This document shows, one piece after another, positions 1-6,064 of a stretch of 9,061 nucleotides of DNA (positions are counted from its first letter, which is position 1; each line of letters opens with the position of its first letter). Location: NCBI GenBank assembly GCA_027371655.1, contig DAHXMR010000229.1, positions 1-9,061 of the forward strand, in the 5' to 3' direction. Made by a program: the position numbers and the translations under genes. This DNA is from Microcaldota archaeon (GTDB taxonomy: Archaea > Micrarchaeota > Micrarchaeia > Norongarragalinales > CAINOH01). The notes beneath the pieces were generated by a model. The model did no database searches. It saw only the letters and a program-made list of their open reading frames with translations, and was not told where the DNA came from.

Positions 1-103
1 GCATCCGCAAAAAGCGCGACGAGTTCGCCGGCCTTCTGTCGGAAGAGTCCGCGCTCAAAATAATCGCGCGCGAGTGCGGGGTTGACGTGCGGGAAGAGGA
101 AAA
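1..103 (+). repeat. 103-bp exact direct repeat, copy 1
   Basis: Bases 1-103 are identical to 903-1005; the first mismatch is 104 (A) against 1006 (G). The repeat may continue left of the window. This copy is fused in frame to the GGGPS body, with the junction in an A-rich stretch (GAGGAAAA). It encodes part of the N-terminal helical domain of the downstream RPA protein. Confidence 0.95.
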
Positions 104-776
104 ACTGGAAAAGGAGGGCGCCATGCTCTTCTCCTTGATCGACCCCGACAAGTGCTTTTTGGAAAAAGGCGTCGCAATCGCCAAGGAAAGCTACGAGCAG
201 GGCGCGGACGTCATTTTGCTTGGCGGCAGCATCGGCGCGCAGGGAACGCGGCTTGACGAGACCGCGCGCATGATAAAGGAGGAAGTAAGCATTCCCGTTG
301 TTCTGTTCCCCGGAAACATTTCCGGCCTCACGCCATACGCGGACGCAACGTACTTCATGTACATGCTCAACTCGCGCGACGTTTACTGGCTTTCAACCGC
401 GCAAATACAGGGCGCGCCCATGGTGGAAAAAATGGGCATCGAGGCCATTCCCACCTGCTACGTGGTGCTAGAGCCCGGCCGCACCGTTGGCTGGATTGGA
501 AATGCGAACTTGGTGCCACGCGAACGCCCGGACCTTGCATACGCCTGCGCGCTCGCCGCGCGCTACCACGGCTCGCACGTTTTGATCACCGACTCGGGAA
601 GCGGGGCGGACGTCGACCCCGCGCTCGACTTTTCCCTGGGGCAAAACGTTCATCATGAAAATCCACCTTGTACAATGCTTCTTTGTTTTTTACTCCGTAA
701 AACGTTATTTAACCTTGCTTTCCCCAAATATTCCAAGGCACTCCCATTGCGACTTTTAGGCTTTTTGAGTTCTTAA
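3..776 (+). CDS. Geranylgeranylglyceryl phosphate synthase, chimeric at the 5' end and truncated at the 3' end
   Basis: GGGPS joins sn-glycerol-1-phosphate to geranylgeranyl diphosphate, the first ether-bond step of archaeal membrane lipids, using a TIM-barrel fold. The frame is open from the left window edge. A GTG at 87 or ATG at 123 are the only nearby starts, and neither looks native. Family signatures are clear: EGAMLFSLIDPDK, then ILLGGSIGAQG, then VVLFPGNISGL, then a segment with YFMYMLNSRD, then a GWIGNANLVPR region and LITDSGSGA. Codons before about position 104 are not GGGPS; they encode the RPA helical segment EFAGLLSEESA found again near 930-960. After GSGA (about 608) the usual final 60-70 residues, with the glycine-rich phosphate-binding strand and loop, are absent. 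They are replaced by an unrelated tail running through AT-rich DNA to the stop at 774. I see no frameshift that restores them. Very likely non-functional as written, or an assembly chimera. Family identity is firm; the gene's integrity is not. Confidence 0.8.
   Translation: MRKKRDEFAGLLSEESALKIIARECGVDVREEEKLEKEGAMLFSLIDPDKCFLEKGVAIAKESYEQGADVILLGGSIGAQGTRLDETARMIKEEVSIPVVLFPGNISGLTPYADATYFMYMLNSRDVYWLSTAQIQGAPMVEKMGIEAIPTCYVVLEPGRTVGWIGNANLVPRERPDLAYACALAARYHGSHVLITDSGSGADVDPALDFSLGQNVHHENPPCTMLLCFLLRKTLFNLAFPKYSKALPLRLLGFLSS
704..713 (+). promoter_or_regulatory. Candidate TATA box for the RPA gene
   Basis: GTTATTTAAC lies in an AT-rich stretch (about 655-780) that breaks from the GC-rich coding sequence, preceded by an A-rich BRE-like GTAAAA. 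With the usual archaeal spacing, transcription would start near 735, giving a leader of about 55 nt. A T run at 685-691 just upstream could end transcription from the left. Pattern-based only. Confidence 0.35.
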
Positions 777-790
777 AAAAGGTGGGTTTT

Positions 791-2311
791 TTGGAAAATT
801 CGGCCGAAGGCGCCGAGCCAGCAAGCACGGCCAGCGCGACCTCGCACGAACTTATCGAAAAAATAGTGCAAACCGGCACAAGCCAAACGGAGATAGCCGC
901 GCGCATCCGCAAAAAGCGCGACGAGTTCGCCGGCCTTCTGTCGGAAGAGTCCGCGCTCAAAATAATCGCGCGCGAGTGCGGGGTTGACGTGCGGGAAGAG
1001 GAAAAGCCGGTGGATTTTTCCAACCTCTCCTCGCTGACCGTGGTTGGCGGGCGTGCGAACGTTTTCGTGCGCGTGAAAAACATTTTCGCGCCCAAGGCGT
1101 TTGAAACCGAAAAGCGCAAGGGCAGGGTGTGCAACGTTTCCATTGCCGACGAAACCGGCGCCGCCACGCTCGTGCTGTGGAACCAGGACGTCGATTTGGT
1201 CGAAAACGGGAAAATCGAGCGCAACGATTTGCTTGAAATCGCGGACGCAAACGTGCGCACCGCCGTGCCCCTCGAACTGCACTCCGCGCTTGTCACCCGC
1301 ATAACCCCTTTCAAGGAAAACGATTTGCAGGGCGGCCAAACCGGACTGGCTTTGAAAATCCCCCGCGCGGAAATTGCGGTCAAAAGGCTCGCGGACGTGT
1401 CCGCGCAGGACGTTGAATTCGACGCTTATGCCCGCGTGCTGAAAATCGGCGAAGAAAAGGAGTTTTCCAAGCAAGATGGGAAAAAGGGCAAGGTGGCAAG
1501 CTTCCTTGTGTCCGACGGCTCAAAGCAGCTTAGGCTTGTGCTTTGGGACAAGAACGCTGATTTGGCGCACCGGGCGAAGGTCGGGGACGCGGTTAAAATC
1601 GAAAGCGGGCAATGCAAGCCCGGCCGCGACGGCGAAGTTGAAATACAGGTGGGCTGGAAGGGCCACGTCGTGCTGCACCCGGCAAACCACGGTTTGGCCG
1701 AAAAGGAAAAAATCTGGCAGGAAACTTATCCGAGAAAGCTTCTTTCGGAAATAGAGGACGGCAAGGAGTGCATCGCAAGCGCGAGGCTTGCGGAAATCTA
1801 CGAGGGAAAAACGATTTTGAAGTGCAAAAACTGCAACGTGACAATACCAAAGCCGCTGCAGGCAACCGCGGGCCCGGCAGGCGGCCTTGCGGAGGGCACC
1901 GAACCCTTGCCTGAAACGAGGCTGGAACAACTGGAAAACGCTGGCGGCTTGGAAGAACCCAAAGCAGGCGCGGAAACCGAAACTATCGTCTGCCCTTCGT
2001 GCGGCTCGGTGGATTACAGGGAGCTTTTGATTTTGAATGCCGAGCTTGACGACGGGACGGCGACGGTGCGCACCGCGTTTTTCGGGAAAACCGCGCTTGA
2101 ACTTTTGGGAATCCCCACGCTCACCGTTGATGTGTCCACGGTGCTTGCTCTGAAAAAAGAGTTTTTGCTTGGCGAAAACCTGCTTCTTGTCATCGCTGGA
2201 AAGCGCAACCCGTCAAGCGGCGCGCTTGAGGCGACGGCGAGGCACATAATTTCGCGCACGCCCACCGCAAAAGACGACGTGGAATTCGTAAAGGCGAAGA
2301 TTTCGGGATAG
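791..2311 (+). CDS. RPA-type single-stranded DNA-binding protein, three OB folds and a zinc finger
   Basis: Binds single-stranded DNA in replication, repair and recombination. Numbered from TTG 791 (506 aa). Residues about 19-70 form the helical domain typical of archaeal RPA41-like proteins, with KKRDEFAGLLSEE at 41-53. OB fold 1 spans about 76-173 (VSIADETGAATLVLWN). OB fold 2 spans about 200-297 (FLVSDGSKQLRLVLWD), showing the same 'D-x(n)-L-V-L-W' strand pattern. OB fold 3 spans about 317-487 and carries C345-x2-C348 and C401-x2-C404, a split four-cysteine zinc site as in RPA large subunits. About 50 residues rich in Ala, Gly, Glu and Pro separate the two cysteine pairs. TTG 791 is preferred because GGTGGG at 781-786 sits just ahead as a ribosome site; GTG 782 is the longer option. 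Part of the coding sequence (903-1005) is duplicated at the left window edge. Family call is firm; the subunit name is not assigned. Confidence 0.9.
   Translation: MENSAEGAEPASTASATSHELIEKIVQTGTSQTEIAARIRKKRDEFAGLLSEESALKIIARECGVDVREEEKPVDFSNLSSLTVVGGRANVFVRVKNIFAPKAFETEKRKGRVCNVSIADETGAATLVLWNQDVDLVENGKIERNDLLEIADANVRTAVPLELHSALVTRITPFKENDLQGGQTGLALKIPRAEIAVKRLADVSAQDVEFDAYARVLKIGEEKEFSKQDGKKGKVASFLVSDGSKQLRLVLWDKNADLAHRAKVGDAVKIESGQCKPGRDGEVEIQVGWKGHVVLHPANHGLAEKEKIWQETYPRKLLSEIEDGKECIASARLAEIYEGKTILKCKNCNVTIPKPLQATAGPAGGLAEGTEPLPETRLEQLENAGGLEEPKAGAETETIVCPSCGSVDYRELLILNAELDDGTATVRTAFFGKTALELLGIPTLTVDVSTVLALKKEFLLGENLLLVIAGKRNPSSGALEATARHIISRTPTAKDDVEFVKAKISG
903..1005 (+). repeat. 103-bp exact direct repeat, copy 2 (inside the RPA gene)
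   Basis: Same 103 bases as 1-103, here in their native setting. They encode the IRKKRDEFAGLLSEE to VDVREEE segment of the RPA N-terminal helical domain, and the frame continues into the first OB fold. The offset between copies is 902 bp. Confidence 0.95.
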
Positions 2312-2338
2312 CCGCCCCCGCGCGTTTTTGCGAAGAAG

Positions 2339-2348
2339 GGTTAAAGAG
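2339..2348 (+). promoter_or_regulatory. Weak TATA-like box before the SelO-like gene
   Basis: GGTTAAAGAG is centred about 27 nt before the ATG at 2371. No Shine-Dalgarno sequence is visible ahead of that ATG, whose upstream bases are T-rich. Box and ATG spacing would suit a leaderless transcript, but co-transcription from the RPA gene 59 bp upstream is equally possible. Confidence 0.2.
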
Positions 2349-2370
2349 CGCTTTTCTCCACTAATTTTTT

Positions 2371-3603
2371 ATGGCACCAAAACGCGCGATTAGGGGAAAT
2401 GTTGTCGGCCCACACACGCAGCTTGAAGACCGGCCGCACGTCGATCCCGGCATGGACAAGCGCAAGGGCGAGGGCTCTTCCCGCATTGAGTACCAGCCCG
2501 GCTTCGCGTATTTGCCGGTTGGGCCTGTCGAGGCAACGGTGGACTGGGTGAACCGGCGCGCGCCGCAGGTGCTCAAAAACGCGATTGGCCGCGCGGGGGA
2601 GCAAGCTAATGCGCCGTTCGCTTTTTTCCGCACGCATAACACTTACTCCGCAAGCCCAAAACCGGGGCGGGACGCGGTCTTGTGCATTCCGCTTTGGGCG
2701 GTTCCGAATTCGGGGGGCGGGCACGGCCGGTCGGTGAGGCTTATGGGCAATTTTTCATTCGGCACACCAAGCGGAGAAAAGCTTGCGTCTCTTGACATAA
2801 AGGGCGTGGGGCCAAGCGCACTCAAGCGCGGGCCGCGGCACGAAAACGATTTTTCCGACACGGGCACTTACGACCTGAGGCTCGCAAGGCGCGACCGGGA
2901 TTACGCGCTGAAGTTCCTGCGGCAGGGCGCGCGCGTCGCGCTGCCGGTCGGGATAATCAAACTGCGCCAAGTTTACGACAAGGGCGGGCGCATAAGCATG
3001 GATGAAGCCAAAAAACGCGGGCTTGTTTCCCCGATTCGCGAACCGGTGCTTTACCTGCGCGGCGTGGAAAGCTCGCTGAGGCTCAACGACGCCGAGCACG
3101 CGGATATGCGGGCGTATTTTTACGCGCACCGCAAGGAACGCGGGTGGAGAACCATGACGGATTACGGAGCGTGGCTGGCTTCGGAGGCCGCAAAGTCGCT
3201 TGCCATAATCCGAAACAGCGGGCTGGACTTCCAGTGGCCGCATTCTCAGAACTTCACCATTGCCGGCGAAATACTGGACTTCGACAGCGTTATGAAACCG
3301 GAAAAAACCAACCAGTACACTTTCGACGGTAAGTTGAAATTCATGCTGAGCGAAATCATCCATAACACGTCAATACCCTACTCCCCGGACCGGCCGGGGG
3401 ATTGGAAAAAATACCAACGGCACGAAAACCGGATTCGCTCCGCATTCGTAAAAAGCTACGCGGCAACGCGCACCCGCGGAGGGTGGGAAAAAGACCTTAC
3501 GGGGGGCATCCGCCCGTTCATTGCCTCGCATGCAGTTGACTACGCCCCGCAAACAATCCCCAAGGGACTGCGCGAAAAAGTGAGGAACCGTTTTTACCAT
3601 TAG
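2371..3603 (+). CDS. Uncharacterised protein; possible divergent SelO/YdiU-like pseudokinase
   Basis: 410 residues, soluble, with no signal peptide or membrane segment. I do not recognise it as a named family, but blocks occur in the order seen in SelO (protein AMPylating pseudokinase). GRSVRLMG then SGEKLASLDIKGVGP (119-148) resembles the SelO glycine/lysine region 'GRA-LLGE...LQLKGAGPTPYSR', making K144 the candidate ATP-binding lysine. VALPVGIIKL (189-198) resembles 'LGIPTTRAL'. PVLYLRGVESSLRL (225-238) resembles 'AVLTRVA-SHIRFG'. QNFTIAGEILD (293-303) matches the SelO metal site 'DNMSI-G-TIDYG', with N294 and D303 at the same nine-residue spacing. The residue before the Asn, Asp in SelO, is Gln293 here. 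SelO proteins usually run near 480-520 residues, so this is shorter. Kinase-fold homology is inference from memory. It stands 41 bp before the methyltransferase gene and is probably co-transcribed with it. ATG 2371 has no visible ribosome site. Confidence 0.8.
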   Translation: MAPKRAIRGNVVGPHTQLEDRPHVDPGMDKRKGEGSSRIEYQPGFAYLPVGPVEATVDWVNRRAPQVLKNAIGRAGEQANAPFAFFRTHNTYSASPKPGRDAVLCIPLWAVPNSGGGHGRSVRLMGNFSFGTPSGEKLASLDIKGVGPSALKRGPRHENDFSDTGTYDLRLARRDRDYALKFLRQGARVALPVGIIKLRQVYDKGGRISMDEAKKRGLVSPIREPVLYLRGVESSLRLNDAEHADMRAYFYAHRKERGWRTMTDYGAWLASEAAKSLAIIRNSGLDFQWPHSQNFTIAGEILDFDSVMKPEKTNQYTFDGKLKFMLSEIIHNTSIPYSPDRPGDWKKYQRHENRIRSAFVKSYAATRTRGGWEKDLTGGIRPFIASHAVDYAPQTIPKGLREKVRNRFYH

Positions 3604-3644
3604 GCGCATAAAGTTGCCCGGCCAAGCACCAGAGGATAAAAAAA

Positions 3645-4322
3645 ATGAAACCACCCAAACCGGTTGCCAAGCGGGAAATCCTCGAAATAGGGCACGGGGG
3701 GCTATCGGTTCCGCGCATCCTTTGGGAGGGGGATTTGCCCAAGCGCGTTTCTTACACGGGAATAGACCTGGCTTCAAAAAAGGATTTTGAGCGTAAATTG
3801 GATGCCTTGGGAATCCCAAAAACTCCCGACTTCAAAACCCAACAGCGGCTTCTGGCCGGGAACAAAAACGTGGATTTGATAACGAGGATGAGGTTGGAAT
3901 TCCCGCTCCGCGTCTTGGAGCACCGCGAAGAAGTTGGAAAACTGAGGCGGGAGCACGGGAACCCAAACATAGCTTTCGAGAACGTTGATGCCCACAAAAT
4001 GCCCGAGGAGTGGACTGGCCGTTTCCACGTTGTTTTCGCCAACAATTTTTTCAACGCACCCGACCGAATCGATGCAAAAACAGTCGCCGGCGAAATCCGC
4101 CGGGTAATGGCGCCAAACGGCCTTTTAGTGACAACGAACCCCTATGGCGAAGACCTGCTGGATTCCAGGGAACGTGAAATAAAAGCGCACGGGGGTTTCG
4201 AAAAAATAGACCCCGCCAGGGAAAAATTGCCCTTGGAAGCGCGGAGGTTCATAGAACGGATGGACAAGGCGATGGGCGGCAAATGCCCCGTGGCAGTGTT
4301 CCGCAAAACTGCTGCAAAATAA
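3645..4322 (+). CDS. Class I SAM-dependent methyltransferase, substrate unknown
   Basis: 225 residues with a Rossmann-like methyltransferase core. Motif I is EILEIGHGGLS (11-21), a glycine-rich SAM loop. TGID (38-41) ends in the acidic residue expected to bind the SAM ribose. ENVDAHKMP (112-120) is the usual 'D-A' adenine contact. FHVVFANNFFN (127-137) is motif IV, and IRRVMAPNGLLVTT (151-164) is the strand-5 'L-PGG' region. An insert of about 65 residues, rich in charged residues (46-108), lies between motifs II and III and may bind substrate. The ATG at 3645 has AGAGGA at 3631-3636, eight bases upstream. The gene follows the SelO-like gene by 41 bp in the same direction, so a shared transcript is likely. 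It converges on the small minus-strand gene ending at 4403. The fold is well supported; the substrate cannot be told from the sequence. Confidence 0.8.
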   Translation: MKPPKPVAKREILEIGHGGLSVPRILWEGDLPKRVSYTGIDLASKKDFERKLDALGIPKTPDFKTQQRLLAGNKNVDLITRMRLEFPLRVLEHREEVGKLRREHGNPNIAFENVDAHKMPEEWTGRFHVVFANNFFNAPDRIDAKTVAGEIRRVMAPNGLLVTTNPYGEDLLDSREREIKAHGGFEKIDPAREKLPLEARRFIERMDKAMGGKCPVAVFRKTAAK

Positions 4323-4351
4323 TGTACGGCAACAGGAGAAGAAAACCCGGT

Positions 4352-4402
4352 TTAGAAAAAGAAAAAAAAATAAAAAAAAAGAAAAAAAGAGACGAAAAAA
4401 AC
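4352..4402 (-). terminator. Oligo-T transcription terminator of the 52-residue protein gene
   Basis: Directly after the minus-strand stop codon, the RNA would contain several runs of seven to nine U (seen as A runs on the plus strand, about 4355-4400), broken by single bases. Archaeal RNA polymerase terminates at such U tracts without needing a hairpin. The tract sits between convergent genes but has the T-rich polarity only for the minus-strand gene. Confidence 0.7.
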
Positions 4403-4561
4403 TTATTTGGTCTTCGAGAGCTTCTTGCCCTTGACATAGGTCCAGAGCTTCTTGGTCATCTCGGAGGGAGTGATGTCACCAGATCCGAAGACTTTCTCAA
4501 CGCTGTCGGTGCATCCCTTGAAGGAGATGCAGTAGCCGCCGAATGGTTTCTTTGCTGCCAT
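4403..4561 (-). CDS. Small basic SWIB-like protein (52 aa)
   Basis: Translation begins MAAKKPFGGYC and ends LSKTK. The segment DITPSEMTKKLWTYVKGKKL (29-48) resembles the core of SWIB/MDM2 domains, 'LTRPEVVKKLWEYIKKNKL'. The whole protein is shorter than a normal SWIB domain (about 75 aa), so this would be a minimal version. Support for coding is strong. GAGGTAGG at 4569-4576 is a near-perfect Shine-Dalgarno site seven bases before the ATG, and an oligo-T terminator follows the stop. Codons favour C or G endings (all three Phe TTC, both Ile ATC, eight of eleven Lys AAG), unlike neighbouring genes, as in highly expressed genes. Cysteines at 11 and 17 are present. A role in chromatin or transcription is suggested only by SWIB resemblance. 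Promoter candidates are ATTAATACTT (4661-4670) or the palindrome GTTTTAAAAC (4583-4592). Confidence 0.8.
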   Translation of the reverse strand: MAAKKPFGGYCISFKGCTDSVEKVFGSGDITPSEMTKKLWTYVKGKKLSKTK

Positions 4562-4660
4562 GTTGCAACCTACCTCGTTTTTGTTTTAAAACTCGTGCGG
4601 CCGCGTGTTGCCCCAAAAGCACCAAGACTATCTTCCGCACCAGAGGGGCGCGCGACCGTT

Positions 4661-4670
4661 AAGTATTAAT
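4661..4670 (-). promoter_or_regulatory. Candidate TATA box for the SWIB-like gene
   Basis: Read on the minus strand this is ATTAATACTT, which would place a start near 4639 and give a leader of about 78 nt. The nearer palindrome GTTTTAAAAC at 4583-4592 would put the start at the ATG itself and leave out the strong Shine-Dalgarno site, so it is less likely as the TATA box and may instead be a protein-binding site. Confidence 0.3.
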
Positions 4671-4679
4671 CCGACACCC

Positions 4680-4687
4680 TTTTAAAC
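4680..4687 (+). promoter_or_regulatory. Candidate TATA box for ilvE
   Basis: TTTTAAAC in the divergent intergenic region. Usual spacing places transcription start near 4710, about 70 nt before the ilvE ATG and inside the dyad at 4694-4724. Confidence 0.4.
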
Positions 4688-4693
4688 GTAATT

Positions 4694-4724
4694 TACGAGG
4701 GAAAACCCCGGTTTCCACCTCGTA
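4694..4724. promoter_or_regulatory. Imperfect dyad at the predicted ilvE transcription start
   Basis: Outer arms TACGAGG (4694-4700) and CCTCGTA (4718-4724) are perfectly complementary. Inner arms GAAAAC (4701-4706) and GTTTCC (4711-4716) pair with one mismatch and a bulge at 4717, around a CCCG centre. Its overlap with the predicted start site suits a repressor operator; an RNA leader hairpin is the alternative. Confidence 0.4.
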
Positions 4725-4778
4725 GAAAACTCGCATTTTCAGGCAGTGTCCCTTTTCGCGGGGGAGTTGCGTTGCAAA

Positions 4779-5699
4779 ATGGCCCTTGAAAAAACCAAAT
4801 TCATCTGGATGAACGGCAAGCTTGTCGAATGGGACAAGGCGCAGGTTCACGTTTTGGTGCACGCCTTGCACTACGGAAGCGGGGTGTTCGAGGGAATCCG
4901 CTTCTACGAGGCGCCGAAGGGCACCGCGGTTTTCCGCCTCAAAGACCACATGAAAAGGCTTTTGGCAAGCGCCGCGTCGTACCGCATGAAAATCCCGTAT
5001 TCGCAAGAAGAGCTTTGCACTGCCGCTCTTTCGCTTTTGCGCGAAAACAAGACCAAGTCGGGATACCTGCGGCCAATCGCGTTTTTCGGCTACGGAAAAA
5101 TGGGATTGAACCCCACCGGCGCGCCCGTCGACGTTGCACTGGCGTGCTGGCCGTGGGGCGCATACCTTGGCGAGGAAGGCGCGGCAAAGGGAATCCGCTG
5201 CGCGATTTCCAAGTGGCGCAGGATTGACCCAAGCGCGCTGCCAATGGCGGCGAAGGCGTGCGGCCAGTACATCAACTCGATTCTCGCAAGCCAGGAGGCC
5301 TCGGACAAAAAAGTGGACGAGGCAATCATGCTGAACTCAAAGGGAAACGTTGCCGAAGGACCGGGCGAAAACCTGTTTCTTGTAAAAGACGGGAAACTCG
5401 TTACGCCGGGCTTGGACGCGGGCATATTGGGCGGGACTACCCGGAGCAGCGTGATGCAAATCGCCAAAGACTTCGGGCTGCAAGTGCGCGAGGGAAACTT
5501 AACGCCGAATGACTTGTTTGCGGCGGACGAATTGTTCTTCACGGGCACCGCGGCGGAAATCACGCCGATACGCGAAGTGGACGGCAAAACGATTGGAAGC
5601 GGAAAACGCGGGCCCATTGCTGAAAAGCTTCAGGCAAAATATTTGGACGCGGTGCACGGCAAAGCCAAAGAATACGAAAAATGGCTCGACTACGTTTGA
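4779..5699 (+). CDS. ilvE: Branched-chain amino acid aminotransferase
   Basis: A PLP enzyme of fold class IV that interconverts valine, leucine and isoleucine with their 2-oxo acids, using glutamate/2-oxoglutarate, in the cytoplasm. Numbered from ATG 4779 (306 aa, normal family length). MNGKLVEWDKAQVHVLVHALHYG opens the protein, followed by GVFEGIRFYE (35-44). K159 in MAAKACGQYINS is the PLP-binding lysine. EAIMLNSKGNVAEGPGENLF (181-200) holds the conserved cofactor glutamate E193. GILGGTTRSSV (215-225) binds the PLP phosphate, and ELFFTGTAAEITPI (251-264) is the C-terminal signature. A longer frame exists from GTG 4746, but family alignments begin at the ATG; GGGGAG at 4761-4766 lies 12 bases before it. 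The gene stands alone, with its own predicted promoter and dyad, divergent from the SWIB-like gene and convergent with pth2. D-amino-acid or 4-amino-4-deoxychorismate activity is possible within class IV but fits less well. Confidence 0.93.
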   Translation: MALEKTKFIWMNGKLVEWDKAQVHVLVHALHYGSGVFEGIRFYEAPKGTAVFRLKDHMKRLLASAASYRMKIPYSQEELCTAALSLLRENKTKSGYLRPIAFFGYGKMGLNPTGAPVDVALACWPWGAYLGEEGAAKGIRCAISKWRRIDPSALPMAAKACGQYINSILASQEASDKKVDEAIMLNSKGNVAEGPGENLFLVKDGKLVTPGLDAGILGGTTRSSVMQIAKDFGLQVREGNLTPNDLFAADELFFTGTAAEITPIREVDGKTIGSGKRGPIAEKLQAKYLDAVHGKAKEYEKWLDYV

Positions 5700-5714
5700 G
5701 TTTCCCCAAACGTA
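5691..5714. terminator. Perfect 8-bp inverted repeat across the ilvE stop codon
   Basis: TACGTTTG (5691-5698) and CAAACGTA (5707-5714) are exact reverse complements with an 8-base loop. The stem includes the first two bases of the ilvE TGA stop and ends 8 bases before the pth2 stop. It lies between convergent genes, where a bidirectional stop signal would be useful. No T tract follows closely on either strand, so termination is only a possibility. Confidence 0.35.
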
Positions 5715-5722
5715 CCGCAAAA

Positions 5723-6064
5723 TCAGAGAAGCTTGAGCTTTCCCGTAACCTTGTCTATTTCCCGTTCTTCCGCAGGGCCTATTCCCACCGCGGTGAGCGT
5801 GCCTGCCTCGATTTGCGTGCGGCCCGCATCGCGGATAAGCGAGGTGGGAAGCTTGAGCTTTTTCGCCTCGTTGAAAACGCCAATCAGCTCGCTTTCGCTT
5901 TGCACCTTCAACGCGATTTTCTCCATACCGCCCCGAATCCATTTTTCCCTGTCGCCTTCGGCGGACTTGAGGAACGCGTCAATGCTGGCGTGCCCGCCTT
6001 GGGCAACTAACTTTCCCGCAGACATGCCTAAGTCCTTTCTCAAAATTATCGCTTGTTTAAGCAT
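5723..6064 (-). CDS. pth2: Peptidyl-tRNA hydrolase, Pth2 type
   Basis: Frees tRNA from prematurely released peptidyl-tRNA by cleaving the ester bond, so that the tRNA can be reused in translation. 113 residues, the normal length for archaeal and eukaryotic Pth2. It opens KQAIILRKDLGMSAGKLVAQGGHAS (3-27), matching the family signature of the catalytic lysine strand, the 'MS-GK-AAQ-AHA' helix and the histidine. The C-terminal half shows KLPTSLIRDAGRTQIEAGT and TAVGIGP, the family's 'D-G-TQ---G--T---IGP' motif with its catalytic aspartate. The ATG at 6064 has GAGGAG just upstream (within the end of the endonuclease gene) and overlaps that gene's last 8 bases, so translation is probably coupled. 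It converges on ilvE with 23 bp between the two stops. Confidence 0.95.
   Translation of the reverse strand: MLKQAIILRKDLGMSAGKLVAQGGHASIDAFLKSAEGDREKWIRGGMEKIALKVQSESELIGVFNEAKKLKLPTSLIRDAGRTQIEAGTLTAVGIGPAEEREIDKVTGKLKLL

Noticed and set aside
709..1474. Two long minus-strand frames opposite the RPA gene
   Set aside because: They are antisense shadows of a clear OB-fold gene; GC-rich codon structure yields long frames, and their translations show no family motif.
2755..3363. 202-codon minus-strand frame opposite the SelO-like gene
   Set aside because: The plus-strand frame is twice as long and has recognisable motifs; the minus frame has no ribosome site or family resemblance.
4283..4669. 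128-codon plus-strand frame covering the poly-A tract
   Set aside because: It is antisense to the 52-residue gene, runs through a terminator tract as poly-lysine and has no motif.
5090..5617. 175-codon minus-strand frame opposite ilvE
   Set aside because: Shadow of a full-length class IV aminotransferase.
5728..5865. Repeated GAAGCTTGAGCTTT within pth2
   Set aside because: Both copies encode a Lys-Leu-Lys-Leu stretch in frame; codon bias explains the match.
5681..6010. Plus-strand frames opposite pth2
   Set aside because: Shadows of a complete Pth2 with all family motifs.
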